Source of the DNA: Nageia nagi
Taxonomy: Eukaryota > Pinophyta
Length of the DNA stretch: 64,000 nucleotides
Assembly (NCBI GenBank): GCA_050084985.1
Contig: JBITNC010000001.1
Span: forward strand, 61,256,001 to 61,320,000
Reading direction: 5' to 3'
A program made the translations under genes and the position numbers. Below, one piece after another: positions 34,124 through 45,392 of this stretch (positions within the stretch are counted from its first letter, which is position 1; each line of letters starts with the position of its first letter). The notes under the pieces are model-generated. The model was not told the origin of the DNA. It saw only the letters and a list, made by a program, of their open reading frames with translations, and did not search any database.

Positions 34124-36845
34124 ATGAGTAGCTACAATGGATCTAGAGGTAAGAGAAAGGGTATTGAATTCAAGTCTCACCCAACCAATGATTTGATTCT
34201 TCTATTGGATCAAATGTATGATTCAAATAAGAAATGGGTGCACAACTCATCTTTACATAGGTTTATTTATATGCTTGAAATTTCAATAGAGAATGTACCA
34301 TTGGATAATATTATTAAGAACTATGTTATAAATAGCAATTCAATAACCATGGTATAGAAGAAAAAAAAATTTACTTTCTCCTTCAACCCTAAATATATAG
34401 CTCGCTTAACCAAATTACTGTTTCAGGAATAGCTCATACATTTTGGTATACTCGTTAGAAACAAAGATAAATGCTAATTTGAGGAGCATTATAATGTGAA
34501 TACAAATTTCTTACAAGGTATGATTTTTTTCTGGAATACAAATTTTTATTTTATACTTTAATTTTCAATCAACTAATTCATTCTAAATATTCACAATTTT
34601 GTTATTTAATTTGTAATGATTTCCCATAAGAAGAAAATGGATCTTCTAATGTATTCTATTGAGAATGAATTTCTTAGGGATTGCATGGAATTTTATATTT
34701 TTAGATTGGTTCTTCACGGAAAAATAAGCAATATACCTTTTTGAGAAGTATCTTATCTTATACGTTCCTTTGATGGGACTCGATTTGATTGGTTGTCCTA
34801 TATTTCATCTAAGATAAAGAATGAGTTGAGTAGAGTAAAAATTATAGGTGTGGGCAAGGTATATACAACTAATTTCATTCTTACTCTATACTATGAGGCA
34901 TTATTTGATTTGAAGGAAACACCAACACCTACATCACACCATCAAATGATTGTGAAGATAGGTATGTCTCCTATCCAACTATAGGTTCGTAACTTTGTTG
35001 CATCCAATATTAATACAAAATTTATAAACCTTAATGTTTTATATATTTTCATAGTATTAATTAAATGAATTTTATTGTAGAAAAAATTTAATGTTGTGAA
35101 GGATAGAAGGGATTCTATTGTGAGACGAAAATGACCATAAGAAGTTCAAGGAGAATCTGATACAACATCTCAAGATCCTAGTTCTCAAATTGAATCTTAG
35201 AAGCATCGTAGGATTGGTATAAATATGCATGTCATTGATTCTAATATATAAGAAGAGGATGCTAATGAGGAATCTTCCCTTTCTACTTAATAACAACCAA
35301 AATTGACACTTATGCAGGAGAAGGAAGGTAAATATTAAAATTTTATTTAGTTGAACTAGAATCATTTTTTGTAAATGATTAAAATTCTTTAATGCATATT
35401 TGGTTGCTGAAATAATGATTCACAATATATCCTCATTGGTATTCATTAGTGGACTGAATGTTCAAAATAATCCAAGTACACCATCATCTCAAGCACCTAG
35501 TAAGAAATTTTTATTAATTATTTTTTTTTTCATTTTTTTAAATGTTTGGTGGATTTATATATATTGCAATTCCTTTTTGCAGTAACCCATCAAAAAATAC
35601 CTCTATAAAGGGTAAATATTTATTACCACCACCACTACAACAACAATAATAATAAAGAATAAGAGGAAGTATCCATCAACTAGGGAAAGCACTAGGAACA
35701 AGTCATTGGGAGAGTTTTAAAGTTGAAAGTCATGTTAATTTTCCCTATGCACCTATTGGCCTTAAGGTGCTAGATAATAGTTTGCACAATATAAAGATTG
35801 ATTGTTTAGACCATTCAAGGTTGGATAATATATTTTTAGAATATCTTGGTACACCTGATGTTACTATCACACCAACAATTGAGGCACAAGATGCAATTAC
35901 ATGGGAGCAACTTGTGTCCGAAGACCCTAAACCCACTATGATAGTCAAGAGACAAGAAACACCTTTGATATCTTAAAAAAAGATAACCAAAGAATTAAGA
36001 GATGAAGCTTTAGATTTCAAAAATTTAACCAATGTGGAAGATTGCACCTTAAAAAAATATCAATTAGTTTCTCATTCTAGATTTGAAAAAATTAATTGTA
36101 TGGGAGAAATAGGAAAAATATTGATCCAAGAGATAAATACCCAATATCACAATCATAATCATAGGGACAAGTTATATGAGGTCATTGCACATAACTTGGT
36201 CATTGATTCTTTGATGAAAGATTCAAAGGAGGGGAGTTTTAAGTTTCAAAAGAGAACAATTGATGACATTTTGAACATTGCTTTGGATATGTTAAAAAAT
36301 ATTAATGTTGAAGCCTAAGTTTATTTTGATATATGGTCATATGATCAAAAATTGTTGAATACATCAAATGCAAAAAAGTAAAGAGCTGATGTAAGTTTAA
36401 ATATTTATAATTAAAATTATATTTTCTTGGTATTTTTCATAATTTTTTGATGTTATACTAACCATTTTAATTTTGAATGCAAGCAAGATATGAAAACTTA
36501 ATTAACATAAAAAATATGATGTAGTAACATTTCAATAATGCAAAGGCCTACCTGGTTGAATTGGTAGAGAAAAGGAAAAATATTTCTCAACTTCAATAAG
36601 AAAATTGACTTTTAAAATTTATCATCCAAGAACACAATATGGATTACAAGATTTTGTTGAAGAAGAAAGATGAGAGTACTTCATCTATGCAATCTAGTAA
36701 TGTTGATCCAATGAAGGGAGAGCATAATCTACTTTCAAAAATGGATTTAGTTGCTATCTATTTGTAAAAGGAAAATGTATTTGGGAGAGAAGAAACTAAA
36801 GAGTATGCAAAAGCATCAACCTTATCTCAACAACCATTAGCTTGA
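34124..36845 (+). pseudogene. Decayed multi-exon gene of unknown family
   Basis: Coding-like blocks are separated by GT-AG-like AT-rich gaps. Block 1 (34124-34357) opens MSSYNGSRGKRKGIEFKSHP. Block 2 (about 34630-34960) includes KIKNELSRVKIIGVGKVYTT. Block 3 (about 35083-35330) follows TATTGTAG and ends AAG|GTAAAT. Block 4 (about 35735-36318) reads LGTPDVTITPTIEAQDAITW and HRDKLYEVIAHNLVIDSLMK, rich in charged, helix-like segments. Block 5 (about 36540-36845) gives KKKDESTSSMQSSNVDPMKG, with coiled-coil-like character. Stops are mostly TAA/TAG where Gln would suit. I do not recognise a domain. Its position between two 26-bp arrays suggests a transposon gene, but that is inferred. Confidence 0.45.
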
Positions 36846-37212
36846 AGTGGGATATCTTCTTACTTTTAGTTTAATTTTATCATTTTAGCAAATTGGCAAT
36901 GTGGGAGGTTTGGCATTTTATTTGAAAGAATTTTATATAATTTAGTATATCATTTTGAATTTGGATTATGTGACATTTGTTTAAATTATGGATAATAGCA
37001 ATTGATAAATGGTTTTGATGTTATTATCCTTTTAAAATTATGGTTTTTCAATCTAAGTAGAATATTGAAAACATGTTTACTTGATTACAAATTTGTAATA
37101 GTTCTCTTTAGTATTAGTTTTCTTTAGTACCTAAAACATTTGAATTTAAATTTGTAATTTTCTTGGCTTATTATATAATGTCTGATGATTTATGTTTTAT
37201 ACCAAAAAAAAG

Positions 37213-37400
37213 AGCTTTAGATGCAAGATATTGCAAATAGGTTAGGCACATATAAATGCATCTAATCCAGTTGTAATTACTTGTACCCTACATGACTGCA
37301 ATTACATGCAACCATTTTGGATGCATGTAATTGCAATCAGCCCAAGTGCAATAACATACATCCATCTCAGTTGTAAAAAAGGTCCAGATGTAATTACATG
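37213..37400. repeat. Small central cluster of repeats related to the 26-bp arrays
   Basis: ATGCAT, TGTAATTAC and TGCAATCA segments recur at about 25-29 bp. The reverse complement of part of it (ATGCATCCAAAATG, at about 37310-37324) is identical to a stretch of the left array near 33552-33566. It lies between the 3' ends of two convergent decayed genes. Confidence 0.5.
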
Positions 37401-37689
37401 GTAATAATTATATCATATCACATGTAGTTTACAATTGCTAACTTATAAAAAAATAAAAGTAGAATAAAAATATTATATACAATTTACTACATGCTAATCA
37501 TATCATATAAAGTTTGAAAATTAAAGTTAAAAAAATCATTTATATAATCAAATATATTTCAAATAACACATTACACACAAAAAATTTGAAATTCAAAAAT
37601 ATAAAATAATATCATTAAACCTTTCAACCTATATGAAATTAAAACATATTATACCAACAATGGAATTGATTTAAAAAACTAAAAGAAAA

Positions 37690-40200
37690 TTATACATTTG
37701 CACTTTCTTTATCTTCATCTCCTTCTTGCATATGAAATAATCTTTTTTCAATAATTTTTTGGTAAAACTCATCTTTTTGAATTACTTCTACTTTTGTATT
37801 TTCAGCATCTTCAACACATTCAATCCTTGATGCTCCTTTCCTATTTGTAATCTAATCCCATGTAGAAACAACTCTATCATATGGAAAATTATCTAAGGCA
37901 TATTTAGATATACAATTTCTTAAACATGTTGCCAAATTCTTATCCACTCTGATAGGAACTTTTGATTTGATATAAGCTAAAGCACTAAAAACTCATTCAT
38001 CTTCAACATATCCTAAAATAATAGTTTGACATAATTTGTATAGGCTAAAATATTCACTTATTTGTGTCTGTAGTATTGTACTTGGATATAATCTACCCCA
38101 TAAACATACTATTGAGTCATTTTCATTTGGTTCATGCAACTACTTGTATTGTTCATACATAGTAACAATGAATTGATTTGTTAACTATTTTTTTTCCAAA
38201 ATACCAAGAATTTTAAGATCATTGATTTCAACCTATCAATAAAAAAGTTTCATGAGATTAGTAATATATTTCTTATATATTGAACTCATGCAGCTACTAT
38301 TTGTTGACCAAAAATTTGAATGCATAATACTCATTGAATCAACCAAATCATCCTTGGTAAATCAATCTCTTATTTCACTTGACACCATCTCTGATACTTT
38401 TTGTAATTTTCTTCTTACATTGAAAATGAGATAATCAAATAATTATGATGTTACAGGCATTTCTTCTAAACCTTCAGCATAAATATCATCTCTCATGTAA
38501 TAATAGTGCATTGGAATCAATTTATCATGAACATGTATACAAAGCTTACCTATGATATCAAATTTCAAAAAACAATTTGGATGTGTCAAATCAATGACAG
38601 ATTCCCATGCCTCAAATCTATCATCCATAAATTTATCCCTTCCAAGATATAAGTTATCTAGAACAAGAAAAGTGTGTTTTCTTTCCCTTACAAAATCAAT
38701 AATATAAATGTGTCTTGTTTGAGCTATTTTCATCACATTGTGCATTTTGCTTAACATTGGAATAATTCTAAATAAAGTGAGTAGCATTTCAATATTTGTT
38801 AACTTGTACAATATATTTTTTGCTTTATCAACTTTTGTTTGATTTTTCCACATATACCCACTTAATGAGACATATTCTTTGCATACTCTTAATGTAGGAA
38901 GATACAAAGAAATCCATATAGTACTAACATTGTTAAGCATTTTTTTACTATTCGTTAGACCCTTAGCAAATTGTTGAAATTGTACAATCCACTTCAAACT
39001 ATGTACAAAATAAGAATGAATATCATGAACCAATTCCTCTATCTTGAAAACAATTTCAAAATTGCTAACTATTTTGTATTGAAGATTCATTCTATGTGCC
39101 ATGCAATGAATTTCTATCATGTACGGTGCATATGTTGTTTAAAGCTTAACAAAAATTCCATTTTTATTTCCTTACATTACATATGCACCATCAGCCCCAA
39201 CACATATCAACTTTGTAGCTATATCATAATTATCCATCCTTGTTATTTCCTTTATAAAACTAACAACAAGATTGCATAAATTTTTAGAATTGTAACTTTG
39301 AGATATGTTTTGGATTGATAGCAAGTGAGGTTAGCTCATATGTTCATATTCTTGAAAGGTGTAAACATGTAAGAAAACCCAAGAAGTATGATCAACATCA
39401 ATAACTTCATCCAAGGATAATGAAATAAATTTTACATCTCTTACCTTTTCGCATAAATCCTGAATCTCAACAACTACAATATTATTTGCAATATCCCATG
39501 CACTGCTCTCAGGCCAATGGTATTGTGGTAATTTAAAATTATGTATACCAACAAAATGAAGAAATTCTTTGTATAATGAAATATCTAAAATTGGCCTACC
39601 ATTTTTTAAAATTTATAATACAACAAAAAATTGTATAATCTTAATATTTAAATTTTTTGGATTGGATTTATTCATATATTGATTTATTGTTCTATTTTTT
39701 TCAGAAATATTCTTCCTTCTATTGATTTCTTTTTCATACATATCTTGATATTTTAGATGCAAGCATTCTATTTTATCTTTTTGCTTAATAACCCTTATTT
39801 GCTTACCATCTACTTCTTCATACTCATATTTGTTTCCACAATATTTTTGAATTATATCTTTTTTTAGTTGCACTTTGTGTTGTTTTTTGTTTCCCAATTG
39901 CAACATATGCATCTACATTTTGTAGGTTTTTTAGAACTATTTTCAAGAATCATAGGTTCTATTAAAGGATATGTTCCAACTCATTCATCCTAAAATATTC
40001 TACCTACAGTCCATTTACTTTTTCTCTTTCTATTGGATGACTTTTTACTACTGTGTGTTCTTGAGATCCTTTTTTATTACATCACTCTTGTTAGTAAGTT
40101 CCTATTCATTGGGAGTAATATTGGGTTGAAATTCATCCAACATTTCATCATCAGATATGTCTTCTTCAAGGGGATTGATATCTAATGTATTTTTTGTATC
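37690..40200 (-). pseudogene. Decayed hAT-like transposase
   Basis: Order on the - strand: an acidic N-terminal part (EEDISDDEMLDEF), a Cys-rich segment (KCRCICCNW, near 39920) like a zinc-binding N terminus, QLKKDIIQKYCGNKYEYEEV, then the catalytic region VKFISLSLDEV...SWVFLHVYTF (about 39440-39350), CVGADGAYVM, and the open frame 39120-38443 starting EIHCMAHRMNL, a hallmark of hAT and KIAA1586/ZBED-like transposases. Farther on LVL*LISNQKFLSEW and IFHMIELFLHGIR-type readings (38000-37850) fit the C-terminal dimerisation region in shifted frames. Several stops and frameshifts interrupt it. It would cut and rejoin transposon ends if intact. Terminal inverted repeats were not found. Confidence 0.68.
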
Positions 40201-40536
40201 AAAATATTCTTACTTTTAATGCATTTTAAACTATCTTAGTTAAATAATTCAATTTACAATAAACTTAAAATACAAATTTAAAGTGAGTGTGCCTTCTACA
40301 ATAAGAGTTAGTTGCTACACCATTTTTGACCATTTAAAATATGACAAATGCTTTTAGGTTTTATGGAAGTGTCTCTTGCTAGACCTCCATTACCACTAAG
40401 CTTTGCATCACTCTTTGGAATGGGCAAGATTTCATCTTAATCAAATGTAGACATTTCTTTTTATCAAGATGCAAGTTGCAAGGAAATGCTTGTCAAATAG
40501 AGGTAGGTTATGAATAGATGTAGCTTCCAACTAGCT

Positions 40537-41145
40537 ACAAAAGAAATGCTTTTGACCCAGTTGTAGAGGAAATACTTCTAACCTAAAATAAGAGGAAATG
40601 CTTCCAAAATGGTAGCAAAGGAAATACACTTCTGACTTAGTAACAAAGGAATTTTTTTTGACCTAATTGTAGAGGAAATGCTTTTGAATTGGTTGTAAAG
40701 GAAATGCTTTAGACTTAGTAGCAAAGGAAATGCTTCTAACCTGATAGCAAAGAATATGCTTTTGACTTGGTTGTAGAGGAAATGCTTCCAACTTGGCTAT
40801 AAAGAAAATACTTTTGATCAACTATAGAGCAAATGCGTTTGACTCAGATGTAGAAGAAATGCTTTCAACTAGATGCAAAGGAAATGTCTTTGACATGAAG
40901 TTAGAGAAAATGCTTCTAATCAGATGTAGAGAAAATGCTTCCAACTTATATATAGAGGAAATGCTTTTATTCAGTTGTAGAGGAAATACCTTTGACTCAG
41001 TTATAGAGGAAATGCTTTTGACCCAACTATAGAGGAAATGCTTTTGACTTGATTATAGGGGAAATGCTCTTGACCTAGCTATAGAGAAAATACTTTCGAC
41101 TCAGCTACAAAGGAAATGCTTTTGACCTAGATGTAGAGGATATTC
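40537..41145. repeat. Right 26-bp tandem repeat array, about 24 units
   Basis: The core AGAGGAAATGCTTTTGAC recurs with a 26-bp spacing, e.g. at 40543, 40569, 40595, 40621, 40675, 40701 and 40727, with occasional 1-2 bp slips, up to 41139. A possible outlying copy is at 40482. A 79-codon frame (40793-41032) only translates the repeat (EEMLL...CRGN...FDS) and is not taken as a gene. Confidence 0.93.
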
Positions 41146-41240
41146 AAGTTAATATTAGATACAGATTCCAATTTGGTTTCAAAAATATAGCTCCTATGTC
41201 AAGGTTTGATTGTTTGGTATCATCTAGATAGGGGAGTTTG

Positions 41241-41258
41241 ATATATATATATATATAT
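41241..41258. repeat. (AT)9 microsatellite
   Basis: Uninterrupted AT dinucleotide run, about 100 bp beyond the right 26-bp array. Confidence 0.95.
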
Positions 41259-44200
41259 GCTAACCTATAAGTGGCTATTTAGGTTGGATTTTTTTATAAT
41301 TTCAAGGCAAATGCGCTAAATTTAATTTGAAAAAAGGGCTAATATATTTGAAATTATGTTGAAAGGTCAGCTAAATGGATCAAGAATATAATTTTTATAA
41401 AATTTTAGCTCTAACATGGGACCCACCATGTGCTATACTAGCTAAATCAAAAAGTGAAAATCCAGAATTATAGCCTTGATTCACCAATTCACCACTTAAA
41501 ATTTTCATTATTCTCTAATTTTGATATCAATAAAGTAATCTACTTATTTCTTTACTTTGTGAGAGGATGTGGAAGGAGATAATGCAGGGCCAATTGAATA
41601 TGTAGAAGGATGATAAATGGAAAGCTTATTTGAAGGTATGAAGAGCTTATGATAGATTGAGGTATTATTGTAAAATTGAAATAGGTTGGGATCGACAAGT
41701 AAAATATACATGATACCATCATGTTCATACTTCAAAAAATGATAAATGGTATAAGGGACATAATGCATCTTATGGATCCATATTTGTACATGGATAAGGT
41801 TGTAATGGAGGTTTTTTTCAATGATATAGCAAAGTATATGCAACATTTATGATCCTATAGAAAGAATATATATGATCTCAAGAAAAATCCACCCTTTATC
41901 CAATAAAATGACCTCAAGAAAAGGGCATGAATGTAAAAAGAATAAAAAATTAAAATAGAATAAATAACAAAACTAAAAGTTAAATAAAACCCTCTCTTTA
42001 TTTAATAAGATGACCTCAAGTAAGAGTCATGAATGTAGAATAGAGAAGGAAGTCAAAATTACTCCAAGTATTATCAAATACTTTAGGGAACCATATCCTT
42101 TTTGAAGTAAGAATATGAAAAAAAAATTAATCACATTGATTAGCTACCAAGTAAAAAGTAAGCAATAACTTTCTATAAAGAAGTGTCCATAAGCTACCTA
42201 GGGAATCTAAGTCTACACACTATGCATCTTTATAATTAATACAATCCAACATAATCCTTATGTTCACCCATTTATGCCTTAATCAATGGGTCATTCCTGA
42301 TTCAAAACATGTAATTTATAGAATAAAATTCTTTTCTAGAGGCCTTAATATGGTTTTAGACCAAAAATATTCAATAAACCCTTCTACATAAATTAATTCA
42401 AAGCATATAATGTAAGTCACTTGGTGGATACATGGGGAAGTTCCCTAACTTTATCCTCTCTTTTGTTCCTTATCGATAGGATTCAATCATCCTCTCTTCA
42501 TCTTTTAATCATTCTTCTTATCAAGAAAAATGAATCTTATCATTACATCTTTCAAAATCTATCTTCTTGAAGATGGCACACCTCATCCTTATGAGTATAA
42601 TATATTAGGGTTTTCATTTCATCTAATATACTATTATGATTTTGAGGTAAGTTTATTCAAAATAATGATGATAACTTTGAAAACGTTGGACTCCATACTC
42701 ATTCTCTTTCTTCATCACCTTATCATATCATTTAACCAATCATCAAGTGTAAATCCTACTCGTACCATTGAATGATATCTTTTGCAATATCGATTACATC
42801 TTATAGAACTTATTCTTCACATACTAGGATGGATGTTAGCCCCAAACATTCATAAATAAGTTTGGCTATCTTATTACATTATATCATTTTACCATCTATA
42901 ATCCATTATATTATTCATCCTCAAAAAATAAAAATAAAAATATGAAAATAATAAAGAACATATATCATATATCATAAAAATGTGGATCAAGTAAATCATA
43001 TACTATGCCTTCCATAAGATATAATCATATTTATACATAATATACCATTCAATGCAATACAATAATATTTCACAATAATTAAATCTTAGGTTACCCATGT
43101 TGAGGAGTCTATGAACAATGTGAGATAGCACTACCATGTCCTCTACAAGTAACTACAACACTATGGATACCAACAACACCACAAAAATTGATACCAATGT
43201 AGCGTGTGATGGATTCTTGAACCTATAATAAGAAGAACCCCATATAATAAATGGACCTACACCACCTATCATGTACAATGATGCATTTGGTTTCCTTAAA
43301 AACATAATCCTCTTATTGTAGTTTGCCTCCTCTAATATCTTGTTAGCCTATCTCTACAATACTACTACACTTATACCAAACTCTCCTTATTATGCCAAGT
43401 CACACTCTCATTAATCCTCATCTCTCTTTTATATACCTATCTTGTCTACTATGAATATTCTTTAGCCAAGCTAGTTATGTCTATATTGTTGGAATCCAAG
43501 CTTTTGTTGTAGCTAGTTGTATCTCCCTATCTACCAAGGAATGATGTAGTACATCTCATTCTTCTCTAAGTGTAGATACTACATCATCATCACCCTTAGA
43601 AGAAGATGTATCATAATATGGATCATATGGATCCTCACTCTAGCTCCCTTTGCCACATATTGAGTCTAGAACACAAGGTTTTTTAAATCTTGATTCCTTA
43701 AAAATAGCCATTTTTTAAGATTTTTAAAATAATTCAAGTAAAATATTTTTCTAAATTACCAAAATTTTATAATAGAAATTTTTTTTCATTGGTTGAATAG
43801 CCAAAAATATAAAATCATTTAAAAAATGAAAATGAAATAGCCATCTCCAAGAAAGTAAAAATTAAAATTAAAATTAAAATATCCAAAAAAATATAATAAA
43901 AAATTATTAATCGTAAAAAATTGCCTAAATATTATAATTATACTTTTTCTATATTTTAAAATTTTTCAAAATTTAATTAATATTATTTTTATATTTCCCT
44001 CAAAATTTGAAAATCAATAAAAATACCTAAAGTTTATAACCCCTTTGAAAGCCCTAAAAGTTACAAAACAAAACAAATCTTCTTCAAATTCACTTGCACT
44101 AGATGAAAAACTACTAAGGGTAAGGTCTGATGGAGGAGGGTTTCCTAAAAAATAGAAGAGGGTGCTTAAATTTTTATACCATGTATTAAGTGTGTCTTTT

Positions 44201-45114
44201 AGCTTCAAAATTTAAGGAATATTATATCTTTTTATTTTCTCCTCTATTTTATTTAGATCAATATCTAATTGATAAGTGCAATAAAATGCTCCTAAATTTT
44301 CTAAGCAGATGAGATAATTTGCTAGCTAAAATATCATTCTTATTTTTCAAATAAGATTCCAATTAATCTTGTATCATAAATTATTTTATTTCATAGACCT
44401 CTTGATCCATAAAAATAGATCCTATAACCACCTACATGGGACCTTTAAAAGGGGCACCCAAAAATATTTTTCCTATCTCATACCTGCATATGTTTAAAAT
44501 GCTTTACAATTTCATTTCACCATAGAGGAAGGAAAGGATACTAGGGTTTGTAAAGCCATACTTTGCAAACGTTTTCAGCATTCTTTCGACATTTTCCATC
44601 ATGGGAACTCTAGAAGAAGGTATGGACACCCATCGATTAGGAGTTAAAAAAAGTTTTTAATTGAATGTTTTGGTTAGATAGCATGAAAAATAATTTGTCC
44701 CTTTTGCATTTAACTATGTATGTATAGAGGATTAGGGTTGTAAATTCTTTAATACCATGAGTGACTCTTATTACATTATTCCTAGGATGAATTGTTACAT
44801 ATACATTGTTGATCTTCGTGGTCATGTAGATACCTCCATCTTCTTCACTTTTAAACATTATGGTCTTTTCATGTCAACTACAAAAGTTTGTTAGGCATCC
44901 CTCAACTTTTCTTCCCAAAAAAAGAATACCCACCACCTGTACATTGCCACCACCATGTTACATTATGTAGAGAGGGTCATCTGAATGAGGTTATGCATGC
45001 GTTGCATATGCAGAAGTTTAGTGTAGGCCCATGGAGTTTTCAATTGTATGAGTAAAAGATAAATTTTCTTATATAATATGATAACTTTAGGTTTCCAAAT
45101 ACATGGCTTTCCTT
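41259..45114. other. AT-rich stretch without recognised genes
   Basis: Contains a diverged direct duplication of a segment with ATGACCTCAAG and GCATGAATGTA (about 41890-41945 and 41991-42045). Frames of 64-100 codons (for example 41544-41846 on the - strand, 42530-42775 on the + strand) show no domain signal. Confidence 0.35.
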
Positions 45115-45392
45115 AATAGGCATTGACACACTATTTCACCAAATGAAACAAATAGCAATAATAGTCCAACTAGTTCAATTCACCTTTCCCACATCTTCAA
45201 AGAATGCATCAAACTAGGGGATTTATAATAAGGTTTATACGTACATCAAATACCCTTTAAAAGTGGATTTCTATAACATGTTGTGGTTGTGAATGGCCTG
45301 GCAGACATGTATAGAAACTTTAGAAGAGTAAAGAAGGCATGATAGAAAGACCTCCTAAATTATTTGACAAAATACCTCATTTTTTATTTTAG
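45115..45392 (+). pseudogene. Decayed PPR fragment
   Basis: In shifting frames the + strand reads TLFHQMKQIA, then QFTFPTSSKNASN, YTYIKYPLKVDF, VVNGLADMYRNFRRVKKA, and finally KLFDKIPHF-like TATTTGACAAAATACCTCATT. This is the normal order in a PLS-class PPR protein (LF..M...G, FTFP..LKAC, VHA.I...GF, NALVDMYAKCGR...A..LFD.M). About 90 residues are recoverable with several stops (TGA, TAG near 45340) and indels. No rest of the gene was found on either side. Confidence 0.6.

Noticed and set aside
40793-41032. 79-codon protein with EEMLL repeats
   Set aside because: It is only the translation of the 26-bp array (three units make 26 codons).
41544-41846. 100-codon - strand frame
   Set aside because: No recognisable domain and codon content typical of AT-rich chance frames.
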